From: Eubacterium sp. AB3007
GTDB lineage: Bacteria; Bacillota; Clostridia; Peptostreptococcales; Anaerovoracaceae
Length of the DNA stretch: 64,000 nucleotides
Direction: 5' to 3'
Assembly: GCF_000688015.1 (NCBI RefSeq)
Contig: NZ_JIAD01000001.1
Coordinates: forward strand, 1,240,001-1,304,000
This document shows, piece after piece, positions 15,997 through 23,500 of the stretch. The position numbers were made by a program, and so were the translations under genes. How positions within the stretch are numbered: the stretch's first letter is position 1; each line of letters begins with the position of its first letter. Below the pieces are notes generated by a model. It did not search any database. It was not told the origin of the DNA and worked only from the letters and a program-made list of their open reading frames with translations.

Positions 15997-16476
15997 TTAC
16001 AGTACCTCGTCCATCCAGCGTCGGATCTCCGATTCATTTGGACGATTGATCTGCCTGCCTTTTGCCCACTTGACATCGCCGCCTACATTCTTGTGCAGTT
16101 CTCTGTCACTTCTGCCGACGCCACTTCCCCCCGACGTGCAGAAGGGAACGATCGTCTTTCCGCTGAAATCATAGCTTTCCAGAAAAGTCTCGATGATGCG
16201 CGGCGCGACTCCCCACCAGATCGGATACCCGATGATCACAATATCGTAAGAGGACATATCCAGCGGTCTACCTGCGATCTCCGGTCTTGCGGAAGGATCA
16301 TTCATCTCCACGCTGCTGCGGCTTCTCTTGTTCGTCCAGTCCAGATCAGCGCCTGTGTAATTCTCCGCTGGAACGATCTCATAGAAGTCACCGCTGCTTA
16401 CTCTCGCAATCTCTTTCCCTACACGTTTCGTTGTTCCACTTGCAGAAAATACTGCTACCAATGTCTTCTTTGCCAT
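15997..16476 (-). CDS. Flavodoxin
   Basis: 159 residues. The start at MAKKTLVAVF is fixed by AGGAG upstream of the ATG at 16476. FMN-binding motifs are VFSASGTTKRVGKEIA (phosphate loop), IGYPIWWGVAPRIIETF and PFCTSGGSGVGRSDRELH. These single-domain flavodoxins are cytoplasmic electron carriers or NAD(P)H-linked reductase partners. It is the first gene of the operon, directly behind a consensus promoter bearing two palindromic operators. It is a close paralogue of the next gene, which suggests tandem duplication followed by gain of a lipoprotein signal. Confidence 0.92.
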   Translation of the reverse strand: MAKKTLVAVFSASGTTKRVGKEIARVSSGDFYEIVPAENYTGADLDWTNKRSRSSVEMNDPSARPEIAGRPLDMSSYDIVIIGYPIWWGVAPRIIETFLESYDFSGKTIVPFCTSGGSGVGRSDRELHKNVGGDVKWAKGRQINRPNESEIRRWMDEVL

Positions 16477-16550
16477 TATTTCATCTCCTTTTCCCAGAAA
16501 CGGATCGCGTTGATCTGGAGGCTGCCTGCCAGTCTTTTTCATCGCCCTCA

Positions 16551-16601
16551 TTGACACCGTGTCAATAAAGTCATTATAGCACCTCGCTGACATCGTGTCA
16601 A
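16551..16601 (-). promoter_or_regulatory. Consensus promoter with two palindromic operators
   Basis: Minus strand TTGACA (16601-16596), 17 bp, TATAAT (16578-16573). Operator 1, TTGACACGATGTCAG (16601-16587), covers the -35. Operator 2, TTGACACGGTGTCAA (16565-16551), lies at about +2 to +20. This is classic repressor geometry. The TetR at 13320-13943 in the same operon is the natural candidate binder. Confidence 0.8.
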
Positions 16602-16742
16602 CCATAAAAGCAACCTTGGAAACCCTGCTTTGTGGGCTCTTCTGCACCCTGGGTGGGCCGAAGCAGGCAACGGATCAGATAAAAACAGTTCAGCGTCTGA
16701 CTGCCAGAGAAAAAGCAGGGCAATTTAACAAAAATCTCAGCA

Positions 16743-16774
16743 AGAAACCCCCGCCTATAACGGCGGGGGTTTCT
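16743..16774. terminator. GC-rich hairpin, probable terminator
   Basis: AGAAACCCCCGCC-TATAAC-GGCGGGGGTTTCT, 13-bp stem, just past the flavodoxin remnant. The T tract is short, so termination is only probable. Confidence 0.6.
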
Positions 16775-16782
16775 GGCGCTCG

Positions 16783-16907
16783 TTACAGATCCAGCCCCTG
16801 CAACCACTTGATCACGTCATTCCTGGCGGCCTGGTGCTCCCGCAGGCAGTCAGCGCCACCGTCAACACCATCGCCAGGATGACGATCCATAGCTTCCTGA
16901 TTTTCAT
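16783..16907 (-). pseudogene. Truncated flavodoxin-like lipoprotein remnant
   Basis: AGGAGGTG eight bases before an ATG at 16907 opens a frame that reads a full lipoprotein signal (MKIRKLWIVILAMVLTVALT then ACGST) and stops at 16812. Another frame then gives VIKWLQGLDL and a TAA at 16783, the kind of ending seen in the flavodoxins nearby (compare VKKWLNKNGIA at 18167). The central flavodoxin domain has been deleted with a change of frame. This is what remains of a third flavodoxin paralogue in the cluster. Confidence 0.65.
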
Positions 16908-16928
16908 CTTGCAGCACCTCCTCACCTT

Positions 16929-17297
16929 TCAATAGGTCGATGCGCGGGAGCTTGTCAGTTTCCACGCACCCTCTTCTTTTTTAAGAGTGAAATCCCCCTG
17001 CAGCCGCCAGCGTTTCTTCCCACCGCCGTACACGGCCGCCATGACCCGGCTCCTTCCGATCATTTCAGCGTAGTCTCCGTTTACGCGCACCTCGATGGCA
17101 TCGTGCTCCGCAGAATAATAGTTGAAGGTTCCCGCCAGCAGACCTGCAAGGAATTCCTCACAGGTCTGCCGGACACCGGTCATATGCTCCAGATAGTAGT
17201 CCTCCGCCATCAAACCCCGAAGTCCCTGCGTATCTTTCCGAATCATAAACGTCCAGTAGTCCCGGTATATTTGTTGGATCTGTTTTTCGTCTGTCAT
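16929..17297 (-). CDS. NTF2-like / SnoaL-type small protein
   Basis: 122 residues, with ATG 17297 eight bases after the aldo/keto reductase stop. The pattern MTDEKQIQQIYRDYWTFMIR, then LRGLMAEDYYLEHMTG, and a C-terminal RLQGDFTLKKEEGAWKLTSS match the cone-shaped NTF2-like fold (DUF4440/SnoaL). This family includes both enzymes and ligand-binding proteins. It is co-transcribed with the aldo/keto reductase and the flavodoxin upstream. The function is unknown. Confidence 0.85.
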   Translation of the reverse strand: MTDEKQIQQIYRDYWTFMIRKDTQGLRGLMAEDYYLEHMTGVRQTCEEFLAGLLAGTFNYYSAEHDAIEVRVNGDYAEMIGRSRVMAAVYGGGKKRWRLQGDFTLKKEEGAWKLTSSRASTY

Positions 17298-17304
17298 GTC
17301 GTTT

Positions 17305-18147
17305 TCACGCTTTCTCGAACTCCGGCCTCCAGGATGCGAACCCAGCCAGAGCTTCGTCTGTACGGTTGTAGTAGCGCACGCCATTCTCCAGCTTGGCGAT
17401 CTCTGCCATTTCCTCTTCCGTGAGGCGAAAGTCCAGGATGTCCAGATTGTCCCTGATGTGATCCACGTTCCGGCTGCCCGGGATCACGGAGAATCCCATC
17501 TGTGTATGCCACCGCAGGATGATCTGCGCGCTGCTCTTTCCATATTTCTCGCCCAGCGTCTGGAACAAAGGCTCCTGGATCAGGGCTTTGTCCCCATGCC
17601 CCAGTGGATACCAGGACATCAGCCGGATATCATACTTCTCCAGGGTCTTCCGCAGTTCTTTCTGGGTGAAGTACGGATGCGCCTCAACCTGGATGTACTG
17701 CGGAACGATTTCCCACTTTGCCTGCAGTTCTTCGATGTACTCGCCTTCGAAATTGGAGATACCGATGGATCTGACCTTGCCTTCCTTGTAGGCTTTCTCC
17801 AGCTGCCGGTAGCCTGCCATCCAGTTTCCTGCGGGCTGATGGATGTACAGGAGGTCGATGTAATCCACGCCCAGTCTCTCCAGCGTCTCCTCGACAGCGT
17901 GGTCGTTCTCGTATTCGCTGGGCCAAAGTTTTGTGGAGAGGAAGACCTCTTCTCTCGGAACGCCGCTGGCCTTGATCCCTCTACCCACCGCTCTCTCGTT
18001 GACATAGGCGTTGGCCGTGTCCACCAGGCGATAGCCCATCTTCAGTGCCTCTCGCACGCTGTTTTCCGCATCCTGCGGGCTCAGCATGAATGTCCCGATG
18101 CCGATGACAGGGCACTGGATCCCGTTGTTCAATTTGATATATTCCAT
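17305..18147 (-). CDS. Aldo/keto reductase (2,5-diketogluconate reductase-like)
   Basis: 280 residues, typical of the short AKR5-like subgroup. The tetrad is visible as Asp/Tyr in RLVDTANAYVNERAVG, Lys in FLSTKLWPSEY and His in LLYIHQPAGNW. C-terminal FSVIPGSRNVDHIRDN is the NADPH-binding region. The gene sits 19 bp after the flavodoxin at 18167 and 7 bp before the NTF2-like gene, forming a three-gene unit divergent from a LysR regulator. The substrate is unknown. Confidence 0.94.
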   Translation of the reverse strand: MEYIKLNNGIQCPVIGIGTFMLSPQDAENSVREALKMGYRLVDTANAYVNERAVGRGIKASGVPREEVFLSTKLWPSEYENDHAVEETLERLGVDYIDLLYIHQPAGNWMAGYRQLEKAYKEGKVRSIGISNFEGEYIEELQAKWEIVPQYIQVEAHPYFTQKELRKTLEKYDIRLMSWYPLGHGDKALIQEPLFQTLGEKYGKSSAQIILRWHTQMGFSVIPGSRNVDHIRDNLDILDFRLTEEEMAEIAKLENGVRYYNRTDEALAGFASWRPEFEKA

Positions 18148-18166
18148 GATCTTACCTCCCTCGTTC

Positions 18167-18688
18167 CTACGCGATACCGTTCTTGTTCAGCCACTTCTTC
18201 ACTGCTCCGGCAGACTCCTGCGCGCGGCTGCCGGTGATGGACAGGCCGGCCTTCAGCTCTGCTCCCGGGCAGGCCTTCCTGAGGTCGCGCTCGCTGCTGC
18301 CCATCCCGCTTCCCTCGTTGGTACAAAGCGGCAGGATGGTCTTGCCTGTGAAGTCGTACCTTTCCAGGAAGGTGGCCACTGCCATCGGATAGGTCCCCCA
18401 GTAGTTGGGATAGGCCAGGATGATGGTGTCGTACTCATCGATGCTCCCGGGATAGCTGACCAGCTCCGGACGTGCTCCCGCCCTCAGATCCTTCTTGGCC
18501 TCGTCGATGCAGGTCATGTAGACCGGAGAATAGGGTTCCTTCATTTCGATCTTGAAGGTATCCGCATCGATCATGTCTTTCATGTGGCCCACCACGATCT
18601 CCGTGTTTCCCACCTTCACGTATCTCATTGCGCCGCCGAAGTAATTCTCATCTGCTCTTGAAAAAAATGCGATCAGTGTCTTTGCCAT
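18167..18688 (-). CDS. Flavodoxin family protein
   Basis: 173 residues. The N-terminus MAKTLIAFFSRADENYFGGA differs from classic flavodoxins at the phosphate loop (SRADEN in place of S-x-T-G-x-T). LAYPNYWGTYPMAVATFLE and CTNEGSGMGSSERDL correspond to the isoalloxazine loops. This subgroup accompanies LysR regulators and aldo/keto reductases in many Firmicutes. It is the first gene of the unit, transcribed divergently from lysR. Confidence 0.9.
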   Translation of the reverse strand: MAKTLIAFFSRADENYFGGAMRYVKVGNTEIVVGHMKDMIDADTFKIEMKEPYSPVYMTCIDEAKKDLRAGARPELVSYPGSIDEYDTIILAYPNYWGTYPMAVATFLERYDFTGKTILPLCTNEGSGMGSSERDLRKACPGAELKAGLSITGSRAQESAGAVKKWLNKNGIA

Positions 18689-18743
18689 TTCTGTATCCTC
18701 CTAAGTTTTTACTTATTGTCCTGTCGTTCTGTTTTCTGACTCT

Positions 18744-18790
18744 ATTATCCCACCAAACTATTGCAAAGTCCAATCGAACTATTGTATAAT
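18744..18790. promoter_or_regulatory. Overlapping divergent promoters with repeated AACTATTG
   Basis: Plus strand for lysR: TTGCAA (18761-18766), 18 bp, TATAAT (18785-18790). Minus strand for the flavodoxin unit: TTGGAC (18773-18768), 18 bp, GATAAT (18749-18744). AACTATTG occurs at 18756-18763 and again at 18777-18784, 21 bp (two helical turns) apart, a likely LysR binding site. Basis: seen; binding is inferred. Confidence 0.6.
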
Positions 18791-18824
18791 TGATTTAATT
18801 ATTAAATAGCACAGGAGCACTCCC

Positions 18825-19712
18825 ATGAACACCAAACAGATCGACTACTGTATCGAATTATCCAGAACACTGAACTTCAGCCGGGCGGCGGAGAATCTCT
18901 TCGTCAGCCAGCCCACCTTCTCCTACCAGATCCGTCTGCTGGAGGAGGAAGTCGGTTTTCAGATATTCTACCGCAATGGAAAAGGAGCCGAGCTCACACC
19001 GGCCGGCTCCCAGTTCGTCACTTATCTTACTGGCATGCGGGAGGAGCTGAAACGCGCCGTCGAGCAGGGGCAGAACTTCAGCGCCAGATACAAGGACAAC
19101 ATCACCATCAGCCTGATGGTCCGACAGGCGGTCTACTTCCTGCCGGAGGCGATGCGCCTGTTCGAGAAGAGCGATCCCGACGTACAGGTCACGCCCATGT
19201 TCCAGTACGAGGGCGGCATGGACACCTTTCTGAAGGGAGATGCGGACATTCTCTTCGCCCTGAGCGACGAAACCAGGCAGCTCTCCGGTGTGTCCGTCCA
19301 CGACCTGTTCGAAAGTCACATCTATCTCATTGCAGACCGCAAGGATCCTCTCGCCGAGAAAAACAAAGTAAACGATGCGGATCTCTACGGCCGTACCCTC
19401 ATGGTGGGCGGTGGCTCTCCCCCGGCGCTGCGCGCGGTCCAGCAAAGGCTGATCGCAAGCGGCAGGATCCGGTATTTCAACAGCGCTGATCACGACACGA
19501 CACTGATAAATCTAGCCGCCGGACGCGGCCTCTGCCTTGCTCCGGGCTTCCTGAATGACCACAGCGGTCAGTTCTCCTGGATCCCCTTCGACTGCGAAGA
19601 ATCCTTCCGTTGTCAGCTTCTCACGCACAAAGCCGACAACCGCGAGAGCCTGACCCGCTTCCTGACCATCCTGAAGAAACTGTATGCCGACGCGGTGGCA
19701 TTCCCGCTGTAA
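18825..19712 (+). CDS. LysR family transcriptional regulator
   Basis: 295 residues. Residues 1-60 form the LysR winged helix (LNFSRAAENLFVSQPTFSYQ, then LEEEVGFQIFYRNGKG). A long linker helix and a type-2 periplasmic-binding-protein-like effector domain follow (ITISLMVRQAVYFLPEAM onward). It starts at ATG 18825, with AGGAG upstream. It is divergent from the flavodoxin / aldo-keto reductase / NTF2-like unit, the usual arrangement for a LysR regulator and its target. The inducer is unknown; oxidative or electrophile stress is a guess from the enzyme types. Confidence 0.94.
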   Translation: MNTKQIDYCIELSRTLNFSRAAENLFVSQPTFSYQIRLLEEEVGFQIFYRNGKGAELTPAGSQFVTYLTGMREELKRAVEQGQNFSARYKDNITISLMVRQAVYFLPEAMRLFEKSDPDVQVTPMFQYEGGMDTFLKGDADILFALSDETRQLSGVSVHDLFESHIYLIADRKDPLAEKNKVNDADLYGRTLMVGGGSPPALRAVQQRLIASGRIRYFNSADHDTTLINLAAGRGLCLAPGFLNDHSGQFSWIPFDCEESFRCQLLTHKADNRESLTRFLTILKKLYADAVAFPL

Positions 19713-19721
19713 CGCGCGCCG

Positions 19722-20152
19722 TCACAGAGTCCTCTTGCTTTGTCTGATCGCCGCCATCCTGTCAAGATCTCCGTGCCGGATCTCGTGGTCCAGTGCGGCA
19801 ATAATGCTGTCTTTCCTGCGTAGAAACCCCGGCCCGGTCAGATTCTTTCCGGACACTGTATGATGGGTGATCATCTCCAGGATCGGCACAAGTTTCTCAT
19901 AGGACAAAGCAAGCGGATTGGCTGACAAAAGCTGTATTGTCTTTGCATCCGGATCGCTCTCCCTGATCGCATTTCGACATTTTAGCCTGTGTATGCATCC
20001 TCGGCAGAATTCGAAAAAACCTGTTTCTCTAACCATGCTTTTTCTTCATCTGTCTCCAGAATATCTATTCTCTCGATTTTGAATATGACTGGCCTCGTCC
20101 CGCCGTTGCAGCAGGCAATCATCATACGATCGTCATTTGTCCACCCCTGCAT
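19722..20152 (-). pseudogene. Hypothetical gene, apparently frameshifted
   Basis: A frame with a strong GGGAGG site starts at ATG 20152 (MQGWTNDDRMMIACCNGGTR) and stops after 56 codons at 19982. A second frame (20036-19722) overlaps it and continues FFEFCRGCIHRLKC to ...MAAIRQSKRTL, but has only a weak ribosome site. The two frames meet at a run of six T (GTTTTTTCG), so one base change there, or a -1 slip, would join them into a protein of about 140 residues with clustered cysteines. No family is recognised. It could instead be two small genes. Confidence 0.45.
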
Positions 20153-20191
20153 GATGGAGCCTCCCTGCAACAAACTTGAATTAGACTATTA

Positions 20192-20450
20192 TCATTTTCG
20201 GTCATATTCCGAACGGATTCCTTCCACGTCCAGTCTGAGGCGGTAGAACTGCCGCAGCCATTCCGGCTGATCCTGCACTGTCTCTGCTTTGTGAGCATAT
20301 CGATCAAAAACCCTGTCCCGCAGCCCACATCCAGCAGCGCTTCATAGGGAACACCCTTGATCTGCCTTGCAATGTCACGGCAGCTGATCTTTCCGTTTCG
20401 CGAGTAGTAATAGGTATCACGCTGGTCATACTCAGCGGCCTGAGCTTTTA
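20192..20450 (-). pseudogene. SAM-dependent methyltransferase remnant
   Basis: One frame reads AEYDQRDTYYYSRNGKISCR and then YEALLDVGCGTGFLIDMLTK, the glycine-rich SAM-binding motif I of class I methyltransferases, with no start codon upstream. The continuation is lost after about 20290, where another frame gives EWLRQFYRLRLDVEGIRSEY and a TGA at 20192. The pieces look like the N-part of a methyltransferase joined out of frame to the end of it or of another gene. It abuts the terminator of the giant surface protein. Confidence 0.65.
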
Positions 20451-20485
20451 TTAAGTATGTATCCGACGATGATCACCACTTACAG

Positions 20486-20555
20486 AAAAACCGCCAGATT
20501 GAAGTGACCCCCAAAAGTTAGACTTTTGGGGGTCAATTTAGAATCGGCGGTTTTT
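20486..20555 (-). terminator. Compound terminator containing an IS-end-like palindrome
   Basis: The outer stem is AAAAACCGCC ... GGCGGTTTTT. The inner stem is a perfect TGACCCCCAAAAGT-TAG-ACTTTTGGGGGTCA (20505-20535). On the minus strand it ends in TTTTT and lies 22 bp after the stop of the giant protein. The inner palindrome resembles abutted terminal repeats of some IS3-family elements; this likeness is from memory. Confidence 0.75.
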
Positions 20556-20577
20556 CTTATTATAGAAATCGTATGCT

Positions 20578-23500
20578 TTATGATACGGCGCGCCTTCTTC
20601 TGTAGATCAGAAGCAGCAGAACTGCTAAGGATATCTGCGCTGATAACAGGAATGGCAGGAACGGCGTGTTGTCTCCGGTTCTGGTTCTGGTCGGCGGAGG
20701 CGTCAGTGTATTGGTGTATTCCGCTTCAACCGTGTCATTCGCATAAACGTTGACCGAGAGGCTCTTGCCTGCTCCTTTGCGGATGACATTGCCATCATAG
20801 TAAACCTTGTATGCTGCCGTGTACTTGCCCTTTCCGGCCTCTGTCAGAAGATAGCTGATCTTGCTTCCGTCTGTGTAGTAAACCGGCAGTTCCGCCCAGG
20901 TGGTATCATCCGTCCAACCGTTCGCTTTGTTCAGTTCCACAGATTTAGGAATGCCCCTGAGGTTGACTTCCTTGCCGTTCACAACTGCTTTGAGGCTGAT
21001 GGTCAGTGAATCAGGCACTTTTGCTCCATCGCTTCCTTTCCAGACTTTGGACACTTCGAGAGATCCCTTCAGCGGTCTGTTTTCGATATAGGTCGTGAAA
21101 CCTTCCTCTTCTGTACCCTCTGTGCTGGAAGTATACGTGAAGGCACCGATGGTTCCTGTTGTCTTGTCACCGGATTCATAATCTACAGCGACAGTTTGGC
21201 CCTGCTTCGTGGTATAACTGACCTCGATAGCACGGTATTCGTATGCATTTCCTTCCCCGTCCAGCTTCTGCAGTCCGGTCCAGGTATGCTTCCAGTCGCC
21301 ATGCGCAGTCAGGTCAAATGTTTCGACATCATCCCAGTCTGCTTCACCGCTCTTTCTCTGGAGCATGACAGTGATCGACTTGATGTTTTTGTTGAAATCA
21401 AACGTATCATCCACGAATGACTTCTCGACACTGAACTTCGTCGGAATCATCGTATTGGTGATCTCTGAGAGATCGGTCGCAGTGGCGTTTTCTGCCGATT
21501 CATCCTCGCCAGGCATATGTGCTTCTGTCACTTCGTACGGTCCGACCTTGCCGTCTTTGACTTCTAGTGTCTTGCCATCGATGGTGATCGAAATCTCCAC
21601 AGCACGGTACGTCAGAGGTTTATTACCCGCATCGTATGCCGGCAATCCATCCTTTGTCGCTGTGCCCATTTTCTCGCCCTGTTTTCTCTCGATTGTCAGG
21701 GTGATCTCCTTGCCTTTCACTGTTGCCGGTGTCCAGGTTTCGCCATCACTTGACTGTTCCACACGGAACGTAACTGCTTTGACCTGTGCGGCAAGATCAT
21801 CTGTGTCTTCCCAATTCTTTTTGACTTCGAGGCTGGTGGATATCGGTGTATTAGTAATGGTCAGTTTCTGATTTCCGTTATCCTTGTCTTTAACGGACTT
21901 AGTTCTGACATTATATCCACTGAGTTCCCTGCCCTGAGAATCGGTTTCTTTGACGTAGTAGGTGATTTCTTCTGCTTCTGCGCCTTCTACAGCCTGATAT
22001 CTCGGCAGTTCCTTCCATACAGCCTTCCAGTCGTTGCCAGCATCCAGTGTCTTGCTTTCGGCAACCTTTCCATCAGCGTATTTCGCCTGTTTGGTGCACG
22101 CTTCATCTGTATAGATCGTCGCCTGGATGGACTCCGGTCTGGTGCCGTAAGCATCCTCATCGTCATCCCAGATCTTGTCGACTTCTACCTCGATATTTCC
22201 AGGATCACGGACAATAACCTGATCTGTGATCTCGTCGCCCGAAGGTACGTAGTCAGCGGCAGGAACTTTCAGCAGCCACTTGCCTTCTCCCAGCTTGGTG
22301 ATGTTGGTGCCTTCCGCCTTTGCTCCTTCAATGCTGTGGCCATCGGCCGGCTTGGTCTCAACGATCACATACTCCTTGAAGAAGAACAGATCATCCTTGG
22401 AGATTTTCCCATCCGAATCCGTTGTAAGCTTCGCGACGATATCGTCATCAGACAGCTTCTTACTTGCCTTGGTTCCTGTACCATGATCAAACGGTCCGTA
22501 GATGGTGAACTCCGCGCCCTCCAACGCTTCTCCGCTTGACTGGCTGACCTTGGTCAGTTTCAGGCTTCTAAGCAGATTGTATCCGTTGTCCTTGGTCATA
22601 TCAAAGACATCTGCAGTCTGATGCAGGAAGAACTGTTCTGTCTGATAATTACCTCTGCGGGTCACAAAGTTGTCATCCTTCTGGTCATCACCCGGAATCT
22701 TTCCCGGAATATAGGAACCTCTGGGATCGACATTGTTCTTCGTCTTCGTAAAGGTACTGCCACTGTAGACCATATTCATATTGTAGGTATACGGGTTCTT
22801 ACCAATGAGTTTTCCTGCTTCATCGCCTGATTTGTCGTTGATCCAGTTTTTAAGATCGTCAAGATCTGTACTTTTGCTTCTGAGTTTTGCTGCTGTCAAA
22901 TCATCAAACTCGAAATGCGCGATACCATAGTTGTCAGGATCCGACCCTGTCTGTTTTATGGTCCCCTGCGTCACATCTGTGACAGCGAAGTTCCTCTGGT
23001 TGGAAGTATTCAGCTTAACATTCAGATCCTTGAGCAGCTGTTTCACGACGTCAAAGCTGAGATACCAGCTTTGTTCTCCGTCATTCTGCCATCCGTCGCT
23101 GTCGGCATCGATCCAGACATCGCCACCCACCTTGACCTTGGGAGGCGCGATGGTCACTTCTACCACATTACTGCCGAGCGGATCATATTCCTTTGCCTTA
23201 TCCGCTGTAGACGGAGGCGAGAATGTACTGTAACCGAAGTTGAAGTCATTCGCTGCATTCGTGAAAACAATCTTGTTCAAATCTTCAGGGTTTGCTATGT
23301 AATCAATCTTAGCTGTGTACTCGATCTGTACGCTCTTATTGCCTTCCAGGACTACAGTTTTATCATCTGTTACTGCAGTTTCATCACTTGGATCATAAGC
23401 AAAGGCAACAATGAATGCCGTTGGCTTAGCTGGTTTGTCTGTGCGCCATCCAGCCGGACAGCCTCTCTTGGACTCGTTGACGATATCAGTGATCGTATCT

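Noticed and set aside
16783..16965. 60-codon acidic protein on the minus strand
   Set aside because: The better ribosome site and the lipoprotein signal belong to another frame; only its C-terminal 15 residues look like the flavodoxin remnant.
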